Part shown: positions 26,082 through 32,088 of the stretch, in pieces
How positions within the stretch are numbered: the first letter of the stretch is position 1
Layout of the letters: each line of letters begins with the position of its first letter
NCBI GenBank assembly: GCA_035566435.1
Contig: DATMRF010000105.1
Span: 62,001-126,000, forward strand
Length of the DNA: 64,000 nucleotides
DNA from: DATMRF01 sp035566435
Lineage (GTDB): Bacteria; Verrucomicrobiota; Verrucomicrobiia; Limisphaerales; UBA8199
Reading direction: 5' to 3'
Program-made: the position numbers and the translations under genes
Notes under the pieces: model-generated
The model's input: only the letters and a program-made list of their open reading frames with translations
Told to the model about the DNA's origin: nothing
The model's database searches: none

Positions 26082-27632
26082 CTATTCGTAACCGAAGGCG
26101 GTTACGAACGGAGCCAGTTTCTCGATATAAGGTTCGAGATGTTTTTGGTAATTCCGCCAGCGGCCAACTGCGCCTTTGAAGACCGGCTTGGTGACGTCCT
26201 GGTAGGTGGGCGAGCGCACCAGTTTCTTTCGCGCATGCTCGTTGAACCGCAGAACGCATTCATCCCACTGGACCCCGAGAAAGCTCAGCACTCTCCGCGA
26301 GACCGACTCCAAATCCTCGACCAGGTCCTCGTAACGGACTTCGAGCCAGGGGTTCGGCAACCGTGGCGCCATCGCCCTCCACAATCCCATTAGCGACGCG
26401 TATTCCTCCACCGCTCCTTCGAGGCTGAGGAAGATCGCGCTGACCTGATTGAGCGGCAGGGGCTGCATGAAGCAACTCAGGCATACATCCCATGGGTCAC
26501 GCAAGGCGACCAGGAATTTCGTTTCCGGGAGGACGCGGACAAGGCCCGGAACCAGCCCGGTGAGCGAAGGGTTTTTGTCGACCAACAAGCGGTCGTTCGC
26601 TGAGTTGCCCAGGAAGCGGTCCATAGAATCGTAATAGTGCTCTCGCGCCTGTTGGAGCGCAGCGCTGGAGGCGCTGTCGAGGACGGACAGCAGGAGGGCG
26701 TCATTCGGAAGCCCGCGCTTAAGTGAGAGATAGGTTTCAAAAAAGATTGCGGTTTCCTCAGCGGAAACGATGTCCGGATGCGAGTCCAGCACCTGTTCGA
26801 GCAAGGTCGTGCCGGAGCGGGGATGGCCGCAGAGCAGGGCGAGCCGGCGCGGCGGTGGCGACTCCGCCCCGGAATCGAACCACCGGCGCAACACGTCGGC
26901 CGTGATGTTGGCTTCCGCTTCTTTGAGGCGGAGATGAACCAACCGTTGTGAGGCGAGATAGTTTGCGGCATTTGGCCGGATCATCGCCTTGGCTTCCAGG
27001 AACGCGGTCATGGCCTCATCGTAACGTCCCTGGCGGTCGAGTATCGCGCCCAGTTCGTACCAGCCCCGGATGCGGGTTGACCAGGTATCCGGCGTGGTTT
27101 TGGACAACAATGGGCGGACCACTCTTTCCGCTTCCTCCAGGCGCCCGCTCGCTCGGTCCAACCTGGCGCGGGCGAGCAAAGCCAGCGCGCAGGCGCTGTC
27201 CATCTGCAGCGCGCGTTCGACCAGCTTGCCCGCCTCGTCGAGAAAATGAAACCGTTCATAGAGTTCAGCCAGCTTCACGAAAGTGTCCGGAGGGGAGCTC
27301 TTTTCCGCGATTGCGCGCTCGAAATAATGCCTGGCCAGTTCATACCGGCTGAAGTTACGGCACTGCATCCCGGCCATCGCCAGCGCCGTCGCCCGGTCCG
27401 GCGCCACTCGGGCCGCTCTCTCAAAGCAGCGTTCGGCCGCGGCGTAATCGTAACGCATCCCATAGGCTGACCCTAAATCCAGCAGGAGCCCGTGATTGGC
27501 GGGATCCAGGCGGCAGACGCGCTCCATCAGCTCGAAGTACTGATCGAAGTCCTGGCCGTGCCAGAGCTCAGTCGCCGTCTGCAGCATGCGGGCCCGCGAA
27601 CCTTTCGACAGTAACTGCGCTCGCTTCAGCAT
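26082..27632 (-). CDS. TPR-sulfotransferase
   Basis: A 516-residue protein. The first 230 residues are tetratricopeptide repeats (YAAAERCFERAARVAPDRAT, YELARHYFERAIAEKSSPPD). From about residue 265 a PAPS-dependent sulfotransferase domain follows. Its 5'-phosphosulfate loop is LLCGHPRSGTTLLEQVLDSH, and the 3'-phosphate region is FLVALRDPWDVCLSCFMQ. This TPR plus sulfotransferase layout is common in proteobacteria, planctomycetes and verrucomicrobia and is thought to sulfate proteins or glycans; the acceptor is unknown. It is a single leftward gene next to the OprB porin. Confidence 0.9.
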   Translation of the reverse strand: MLKRAQLLSKGSRARMLQTATELWHGQDFDQYFELMERVCRLDPANHGLLLDLGSAYGMRYDYAAAERCFERAARVAPDRATALAMAGMQCRNFSRYELARHYFERAIAEKSSPPDTFVKLAELYERFHFLDEAGKLVERALQMDSACALALLARARLDRASGRLEEAERVVRPLLSKTTPDTWSTRIRGWYELGAILDRQGRYDEAMTAFLEAKAMIRPNAANYLASQRLVHLRLKEAEANITADVLRRWFDSGAESPPPRRLALLCGHPRSGTTLLEQVLDSHPDIVSAEETAIFFETYLSLKRGLPNDALLLSVLDSASSAALQQAREHYYDSMDRFLGNSANDRLLVDKNPSLTGLVPGLVRVLPETKFLVALRDPWDVCLSCFMQPLPLNQVSAIFLSLEGAVEEYASLMGLWRAMAPRLPNPWLEVRYEDLVEDLESVSRRVLSFLGVQWDECVLRFNEHARKKLVRSPTYQDVTKPVFKGAVGRWRNYQKHLEPYIEKLAPFVTAFGYE

Positions 27633-28061
27633 GGCGGCGTTTCCTTAACACGGAACCCTTCTGGCGGCAAGGCGGCGCATTGTGGCACGCGCCGGAGCGC
27701 CGATTTGCAATCGGCTATACGTGACCGGAGCCTGGCCCGCAAATTTTTCACCCGCGACTGTGCCGCGGCAGCAGTGTTCGTAGCGCAGGTTTCCAAACCT
27801 GCCGTATCGCCGACTTCCAAGTCGGCAGAGTGTCGTGATTGCACTGGTACCCGCAGGTTCGGAAACCTGCGCTACCGGCAACGATGTGAAATATCCGGGC
27901 TTGCCGCGCATTGCAATCGACGCGCAGGCGCAAAGTCGATTTCAAATCGGCGCCGACCCAAAGGCTCTGACGCGGCGTAGGTATTAGGATTCTCACATGC
28001 CAAGGCAGCGGTTATTTCGCCTGTTGCCAAAGGCCATCGATCGAACGATAAGAAAGTTGTC
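27633..28061. repeat. Intergenic cluster of short palindromes
   Basis: No gene is visible. The stretch carries at least five short palindromes with different stems: GCCGATTTGCAATCGGC near 27700, GCAGGTTTCCAAACCTGC near 27785, GCCGACTTCCAAGTCGGC near 27808, GCAGGTTCGGAAACCTGC near 27852, and GTCGATTTCAAATCGGCG near 27932. Four of them keep a two-base or three-base centre with 7-8 base arms. Repeats of the 'gtagcgcaggtttcc' type are dispersed in many genomes of this kind. Confidence 0.7.
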
Positions 28062-28304
28062 ATGAAGAAAGAGCTCCTCGAAGCGATCGATCTTGCCATA
28101 GCGGGCCAATGGGACGCCGCTCATAACATCGTGCAGCAATATGAGGGCGACGCCACTGCTGCCTGGATTCACGCCGTGTTGCATAAGATTGAGGGCGACG
28201 ACAGCAACAGCCGTTACTGGTACCGCCGCGCCGGCAAATTGGAGCGCGCCGACGCCGAGCCCCAGGCAGAGCTGGCGGAAATCCGGAAGGGATTTGCGGA
28301 CTGA
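28062..28304 (+). CDS. Small conserved hypothetical protein
   Basis: An 80-residue soluble protein: MKKELLEAIDLAIAGQWDAA, then HNIVQQYEGDATAAWIHAVL, and RYWYRRAGKLERADAEPQAE. The regular helical pattern and the W-D-A-A-H-x-I/V and W-Y-R-R-A motifs look like a conserved small helical family seen in several phyla, to my recollection without known function. It resembles half of a TPR-like helix pair. It is free-standing, followed by 300 bp of repeat-rich sequence before xseA. Confidence 0.7.
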   Translation: MKKELLEAIDLAIAGQWDAAHNIVQQYEGDATAAWIHAVLHKIEGDDSNSRYWYRRAGKLERADAEPQAELAEIRKGFAD

Positions 28305-28611
28305 GTAACGATGCAAACGGATTGAACGCAAAGGCGCGAAGGTGCAAAGACGCAACCAAAAGCAGGAGAGAATAACCGCGGAATACACGGAATACGCGGA
28401 AGGCGACAGAATTGCCACAAAAAGGCACGAGAAGGCGCGAAAAGGAACACCGCTTGGGGGCAGGGGAATTCAACGCAAAGACGCAAAGGTGCAGAGGCGC
28501 GAAGAACAGGTTCGAATTTTGAGCACGGATTGCGCGGATTTCACGGATAGACAATAGAAATCCGGAAGCAGGGATTGAACGCTGGGCACTTAAGTGTTTA
28601 ATTGGGCGGCG
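28305..28611. other. Repeat-rich gap before xseA
   Basis: No gene is visible. The sequence is made of fragments of the family 'ACGCAAAGACGCAAAGG' (28324, 28469), a 'GCGGAATACACGGAATACGC' stretch (28379) and 'GATTGCGCGGATTTCACGGA' (28527). The same words occur around 7201, 10790, 35920 and 36010, which marks them as dispersed low-complexity repeats rather than regulatory sites of xseA. Confidence 0.6.
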
Positions 28612-30108
28612 ATGGCCAGGCCGGTTAAATCGCAATGGGATTTCGGTGAGCTGTTCCCGGCGGAACAGACCCGCAAGGTGCTTTCGGTCGGTGAGCTGAC
28701 CGCGCAAATCCGGCGTCTGCTCGAAAAAGAGGTCGGGCAGGTCTGGGTCACCGGCGAGGTGACAAATCTGCGGCTCCAAAGCTCCGGCCATATTTATTTC
28801 ACGCTCAAGGACGCGGCGGCGCAGTTGAACTGCGTGCTGTTCCGGGGCGAACTGCAGGTGGACCGGTCGCTCCTGCAGGATGGCCGCAAGGTCACGCTGC
28901 GCGGCGACGTCACCGTGTACGAGCCGCGCGGGCAATATCAGTTGCGCGTGACAGCGGTGGAGTTGGAGGGCGCCGGGGCGCTGCAGGCGGCGTTCGAAAA
29001 GCTGAAGGCGAAGCTGAAGGCCGAGGGCCTGTTCGCGCCGGAACGGAAGCGCCCGCTGCCACGCTACCCCGAGCGCATCGGCATCGTGACGTCGCCCACC
29101 GGCGCCGCCATCCGGGACGTGCTGCACGTGATTCAACGCCGCAATCCCGCGCTGGAGATCATCCTGGCTCCGTGCCGGGTTCAGGGGGACGGGGCGGCGG
29201 CCGAGATTGCCGCGGCGATACGAATGTTGAATGAGTTCACGGCAATGGTAGGGACGCAGTCCCCTGCGTCCCCACCCCCAACAATGGTAGGGACGCGTTC
29301 CACCGCGTCCCTGACTCCTGCCAGCAATGCTGGGGACGCGGTGGAACGCGTCCCTACCGCGCTCGATCTGATTCTGGTGACGCGGGGCGGGGGAAGTCTC
29401 GAGGATTTGTGGGCGTTCAACGAGGAGGTGGTGGCGCGGGCGATTTTCGAATCGGCGCTGCCGGTGGTTTCGGCGGTGGGACACGAGATCGACTTTACGA
29501 TCAGCGATTTCGTGGCCGACCTGCGCGCGGCGACTCCGAGTGCCGCCGCCGAGCTGATCACTGAAGGGGTGTTTTCGAGCCGCCCGTTCGTGGCTGAGGG
29601 CCCGAGCCGGCTGCGCGAGCTGGTGGGACGGCGGGTGGAGGAGAAGCGGGAGGCGCTCTCGCAGGCAAAGCGGCGGTTGGGCCTGCTGCACCCCCGGCGA
29701 CGGCTGAACGATTGGCTGCAGCGGCTGGACGACCTGCAGAGCGGAATGCTGCGTTCCGTCAAACAGGGCGCGCGGCAACAACGCGTTGCGTGGCAGAACC
29801 TGGCCGAGCGCCTTTCGCGGGTCCGCCCGGCGCTCGTGATCAAGCAGCGGCGGGAGGTCTTGCAGCAGGCCGGCCAGCGTTTGCGCGAGCAGACACGGCA
29901 CCGGTTGGGCGAGGCGAAGACCCGGTTCGACGCCGTCGAATCGCGCCTGCGCCTGCTGGGCCCGGAGCAGGTGCTGGCGCGCGGTTACTCGATCACCATG
30001 GACGCAGCGTCCGGCAAAGTGATCCGCGAAGCTCAGAAGGTGAAAGGCGGACAGCGCCTGCGGACGAGGGTCAAGGAGGGGGAGATCCGCAGCACGGTGG
30101 AGGAGTGA
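28612..30108 (+). CDS. xseA: Exodeoxyribonuclease VII large subunit, with a repeat-encoded insert
   Basis: The start is ATG 28612 (MARPVKSQWDFGELFPAEQT), 18 bases inside a longer GTG frame. The 498-residue product has the OB-fold N-terminus VWVTGEVTNLRLQSSGHIYF, the catalytic-domain motifs RIGIVTSPTGAAIRDVLHVI and VTRGGGSLEDLWAFNEE, and the long coiled C-terminal region. With XseB it degrades single-stranded DNA; xseB is not adjacent. Residues about 211-250, just before LDLILVTRGGG, are foreign to the family: they repeat the words MVGT and are encoded by a perfect palindrome at 29286-29358 plus a related arm at 29247-29275. The frame is kept open through the insert. Confidence 0.93.
   Translation: MARPVKSQWDFGELFPAEQTRKVLSVGELTAQIRRLLEKEVGQVWVTGEVTNLRLQSSGHIYFTLKDAAAQLNCVLFRGELQVDRSLLQDGRKVTLRGDVTVYEPRGQYQLRVTAVELEGAGALQAAFEKLKAKLKAEGLFAPERKRPLPRYPERIGIVTSPTGAAIRDVLHVIQRRNPALEIILAPCRVQGDGAAAEIAAAIRMLNEFTAMVGTQSPASPPPTMVGTRSTASLTPASNAGDAVERVPTALDLILVTRGGGSLEDLWAFNEEVVARAIFESALPVVSAVGHEIDFTISDFVADLRAATPSAAAELITEGVFSSRPFVAEGPSRLRELVGRRVEEKREALSQAKRRLGLLHPRRRLNDWLQRLDDLQSGMLRSVKQGARQQRVAWQNLAERLSRVRPALVIKQRREVLQQAGQRLREQTRHRLGEAKTRFDAVESRLRLLGPEQVLARGYSITMDAASGKVIREAQKVKGGQRLRTRVKEGEIRSTVEE
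29247..29358. repeat. Palindromic element inside xseA
   Basis: The arms at 29286-29311 and 29333-29358 are a perfect 26-base inverted repeat. The left one begins GGTAGGGACGCGTTCCACCG and the right one ends TGGAACGCGTCCCTACC. A related single arm (GGTAGGGACGCAGTCCCCTG) lies directly before at 29248. The whole block is a multiple of three within the reading frame of xseA. Confidence 0.88.
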
Positions 30109-30227
30109 GTGGTGGACCTCTGCCCTCCAGTGGTTCCTTCGCTGCGATTTTTGGTGATAATCCTTGATAGAAATTCGCGAGTCCGCTTTCATAAACACAT
30201 GGATGCGGCACAACTTACCAAAATCAA

Positions 30228-30249
30228 TTGTGCACGACGCCGTGCACAA
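30228..30249. promoter_or_regulatory. Perfect palindrome upstream of TATAAT, possible operator
   Basis: TTGTGCACG and CGTGCACAA are perfect inverted arms of 9 bases around ACGC. The right arm ends 7 bases before the TATAAT box, so the site covers the -35 position where no TTGACA-like hexamer is seen. A dimeric regulator could bind here. In leader copy 2 the palindrome is eroded (TTGTGCAGG and CATGTACAA). Confidence 0.5.
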
Positions 30250-30256
30250 CCCGTCG

Positions 30257-30262
30257 TATAAT
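30257..30262 (+). promoter_or_regulatory. Consensus -10 box before cassette 1
   Basis: TATAAT stands four bases before the GTTAGGC core and 15 bases before the ATG of cassette 1. Transcription would start at or just after the recombination core, giving a very short leader. The same box occurs in leader copy 2 at 30788-30793. No good -35 hexamer is present at 17 bases. Confidence 0.5.
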
Positions 30263-30277
30263 CAGAGTTAGGCCACC

Positions 30278-30607
30278 ATGGAAGCGTTGCTCTACTTCGC
30301 CTGCGTTGCAGTGGTGACGGCATCGGTCACCGCTTTGATCTGTCGTACGCTGTGGGCGCACCGCAACAAGGTCTCGTTCACTGCGGCGATGAGCGGCGCA
30401 GTGATTTCCATCTTGATCTGCTACTTTGGGAGTCTGCTCTTCGACTTTGGGGCGGACGTGTTCACGGCGAAGTTCTGGGGCGACCCAAAGGCATCTCGCA
30501 ACCTCTTGTTCTATTTGTTGGTTACCGCCGTGCCTTCTACTTTGGTGGCTCTGGCAGTAGTGGTCTATCACCGGCACAGGCGCCAACGTGAGCATGAAGT
30601 GGCCTAA
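30278..30607 (+). CDS. Cassette 1: small three-helix membrane protein
   Basis: A 109-residue protein of unknown family with three hydrophobic helices: ALLYFACVAVVTASVTALIC, AMSGAVISILICYFGSLLF, and LFYLLVTAVPSTLVALAVVV, followed by a basic tail HRHRRQREHEVA. The ATG lies five bases after the GTTAGGC core, and the TAA stop is inside the next core site GCCTAAC, both typical of integron gene cassettes. I do not recognise the protein. It is the first of four short same-strand membrane ORFs. Confidence 0.7.
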   Translation: MEALLYFACVAVVTASVTALICRTLWAHRNKVSFTAAMSGAVISILICYFGSLLFDFGADVFTAKFWGDPKASRNLLFYLLVTAVPSTLVALAVVVYHRHRRQREHEVA

Positions 30608-30677
30608 CTTTTGCTGCTGCGAATGCGCCGGTCGCGTCTCGGTTTCAATCTGGAGCCCTCGGCGGCGCATCGCTGCG
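30602..30677 (+). other. attC-like site 1 (lacks its right core)
   Basis: The left core GCCTAAC (30602-30608) overlaps the stop codon of cassette 1. An inner stem pairs GCTGCGAATGCGCCG (30616-30630) with CGGCGCATCGCTGC near 30663-30676, leaving one A unpaired, the kind of extrahelical base that attC recognition uses. The expected right core does not follow; the sequence runs instead into leader copy 2, whose own core GTTGGGC lies at 30798-30804. Confidence 0.6.
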
Positions 30678-30804
30678 ATTTTTGGTGATAATCCTTGATA
30701 GAAATTCGCGGGTCTGCTTTCATAAACGCATGGATGCAGAACAACTTACCAAAATCAATTGTGCAGGATGTCATGTACAACTCGTCGTATAATCATAGTT
30801 GGGC
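30670..30804 (+). repeat. Array leader, copy 2
   Basis: Second copy of the 135-bp block, exactly 531 bases after copy 1. It has the same TATAAT box (30788-30793) and ends with core GTTGGGC (30798-30804). Differences cluster in the palindrome region, suggesting that copy 2 is drifting or that the palindrome was improved in copy 1. Its left end is fused into the right arm of attC-like site 1. Confidence 0.75.
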
Positions 30805-30833
30805 ATTTACCGGATGCTGAGCTAAGATTACTT

Positions 30834-31031
30834 ATGGGACTGCGCGATAGGGACTACATGCAGGACGAAGGCGCCGAGGAGCGAGGACGCCGCTACGATA
30901 AGGACGCGGACGAGGCCAAGTATGGAGATTTTCACACGAAGCGTCAAAGCCAGAACCGCAAACTCATCATTTTCTTTCTCGTTGTAATCGCAGCCATCGT
31001 GGCACTTGCAATTCTCACCTCGAGCAAATAG
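30834..31031 (+). CDS. Cassette 2: small tail-anchored protein
   Basis: A 65-residue protein with an acidic and basic N-terminal half (MGLRDRDYMQDEGAEERGRR) and one C-terminal hydrophobic helix KLIIFFLVVIAAIVALAI. The start ATG 30834 is 29 bases after the core GTTGGGC; ATG 30858 is an alternative. No family is recognised. The single C-terminal helix suggests membrane insertion with the N-terminus in the cytoplasm. It is followed 14 bases later by attC-like site 2. Confidence 0.6.
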   Translation: MGLRDRDYMQDEGAEERGRRYDKDADEAKYGDFHTKRQSQNRKLIIFFLVVIAAIVALAILTSSK

Positions 31032-31045
31032 ATGACCCTGCCACT

Positions 31046-31135
31046 GCCCAACTTTCGCTTGAGCGGATGCGCCGATTGCGTGCCTGTTTGCGTTGGTGCA
31101 TCACGGCCAGCGCACCGCTCAGCGTCACGTTGGGC
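31046..31135 (+). other. attC-like site 2 (best preserved)
   Basis: Ninety bases bounded by the left core GCCCAAC (31046-31052) and right core GTTGGGC (31129-31135), exact inverted copies of each other. The inner stem pairs CGCTTGAGCGGATGCGC (31055-31071) with GCGCACCGCTCAGCG (31110-31124); one T and one A on the left strand have no partner, giving two extrahelical bases. Core consensus, length, asymmetry and place after a small ORF all match an integron attC site. Confidence 0.82.
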
Positions 31136-31150
31136 CTTTCGGCAGCGCGT

Positions 31151-31450
31151 ATGAAACGCCTCGTCAGATTCCAGGTCATCGGCACAGCAGTAGTGCTGGC
31201 CGGCGGCCTTACTGCGACTGCGCTGGTTAACCACGCTGAGTCCTCCGCACTGGCCCCGCTCAGCTTTTTTCCGTACCTTTTGGGGGCGATGCTCGGTGGT
31301 GCGCACACCCCGAGCCTCGTTGGCTATGTAGTCGGTTTGGTTTTGGAGTGGGGGCTTATCGGCTACCTCCTCTCCGGGCTGGTTTGCCTGTTCATTGTGC
31401 CTGGTCCCGCACAGCGCAGTACGGAGGACAAACAGGAGAGTACAAAATGA
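31151..31450 (+). CDS. Cassette 3: small membrane protein
   Basis: A 99-residue protein with three hydrophobic segments: RFQVIGTAVVLAGGLTATAL, LSFFPYLLGAMLGGA, and VGYVVGLVLEWGLIGYLLSG, then a short polar tail. The ATG is 15 bases after the right core of attC-like site 2, so the longer open frame from 31067, which lies in the attC, is not used. No family is recognised. The stop codon is one base before attC-like site 3. Confidence 0.65.
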   Translation: MKRLVRFQVIGTAVVLAGGLTATALVNHAESSALAPLSFFPYLLGAMLGGAHTPSLVGYVVGLVLEWGLIGYLLSGLVCLFIVPGPAQRSTEDKQESTK

Positions 31451-31451
31451 G

Positions 31452-31544
31452 GCATAACCCTCGGCCTGCACTGGGCGCGGCGACGAGCGTCAGTTCACGG
31501 TTCGCACGTCAGTTGCGCCGCGTCAGTAAGGCCGCATGTTAGGG
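31452..31544 (+). other. attC-like site 3
   Basis: Ninety-three bases from GCATAAC (31452-31458) to GTTAGGG (31538-31544). The cores deviate at one base each from the RYYYAAC/GTTRRRY consensus. The inner stem pairs GCCTGCACTGGGCGCGGCG (31465-31483) with CGCCGCGTCAGTAAGGC (about 31517-31533), with unpaired bases on the left strand. It lies directly after cassette 3's stop codon and three bases before cassette 4's ATG at 31547. Confidence 0.72.
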
Positions 31545-31546
31545 TC

Positions 31547-31915
31547 ATGCGCGCGTTCCTTACCTATGGGCGGTCGCTCCTGGTCACATCCAGCCCCATC
31601 GTGACCTTGGCCCTACTCGCGCTTTTCGGCTTCGGACCAGTCTTCTTCGTTATACAATATGTATTCCCATACTCGCACTACTATCGCGTTACACACGTGC
31701 CTTACACCATGGTTCATACCTTCGGTGGGAAATATGCAGGATTGTACTCGCTCGTCCAGTGGGCCGTGGTTGTGCCCATCGTCGCCTGGGTGGCGCGGCG
31801 TCGGGCACCGCGGCAGATCTTTCTCATCGCAGTCACAACAGTTGTCGCCCTGACGATCGCGGCGCACGCAACAGCCTCGGCGCTGGGGTATGAGTTCGAG
31901 CTCGACTCGCTATGA
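31547..31915 (+). CDS. Cassette 4: small membrane protein
   Basis: A 122-residue protein with at least three hydrophobic helices: IVTLALLALFGFGPVFFVIQ, YSLVQWAVVVPIVAWVAR, and IFLIAVTTVVALTIAAHATA. The ATG lies two bases after the core of attC-like site 3. No family is recognised. It is the last ORF of the array; after the following degenerate attC-like site the sequence changes to low-complexity repeats and then a convergent secreted-protein gene. Confidence 0.65.
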   Translation: MRAFLTYGRSLLVTSSPIVTLALLALFGFGPVFFVIQYVFPYSHYYRVTHVPYTMVHTFGGKYAGLYSLVQWAVVVPIVAWVARRRAPRQIFLIAVTTVVALTIAAHATASALGYEFELDSL

Positions 31916-31916
31916 A

Positions 31917-32014
31917 CGAGAACTCACCTTGGCTGCTGGAGTGGACTCGCCGATAGCGCTTCTGTTTGCATTTGTTTGCCGGGGGGCGGCGCGCCGCTCA
32001 GCGCCATGTTCTGC
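31917..32014 (+). other. attC-like site 4 (degenerate)
   Basis: Bounded by CGAGAAC (31917-31923) and GTTCTGC (32008-32014), which are inverted at six of seven positions but only partly match the integron core consensus. An inner stem of TTGGCTGCTGGAGTGG with CGCCGCTCAGCGCCAT is imperfect. It starts one base after cassette 4's stop codon. Position and length support it; sequence alone would not. Confidence 0.5.
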
Positions 32015-32088
32015 GTGCTTAGCCGCCGTCAACTTGCAACCTTCAACCTTCAACCTGCAACCGATTCCAAAACCTTCAACCACCCCTT

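Larger units (their letters stand above)
30139..30273 (+). repeat. Array leader, copy 1 (135-bp direct repeat)
   Basis: This 135-bp block recurs at 30670-30804 with about 13 mismatches by eye count. It begins TCGCTGCGATTTTTGGTGAT and ends with the core-like heptamer GTTAGGC (30267-30273) five bases before the first cassette's ATG. It contains a perfect 22-bp palindrome and a TATAAT box. Its position suggests an attI-like or leader/promoter module of the cassette array; no integrase gene adjoins it. Confidence 0.75.

Noticed and set aside
27690..27960. A CRISPR-like array
   Set aside because: The palindromes differ in sequence, spacing is irregular, and no cas gene is nearby.
28060..30249. 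A 729-residue minus-strand open frame across the small gene and xseA
   Set aside because: Antisense shadow of xseA with no recognisable motif and repeats of His/Arg/Gln.
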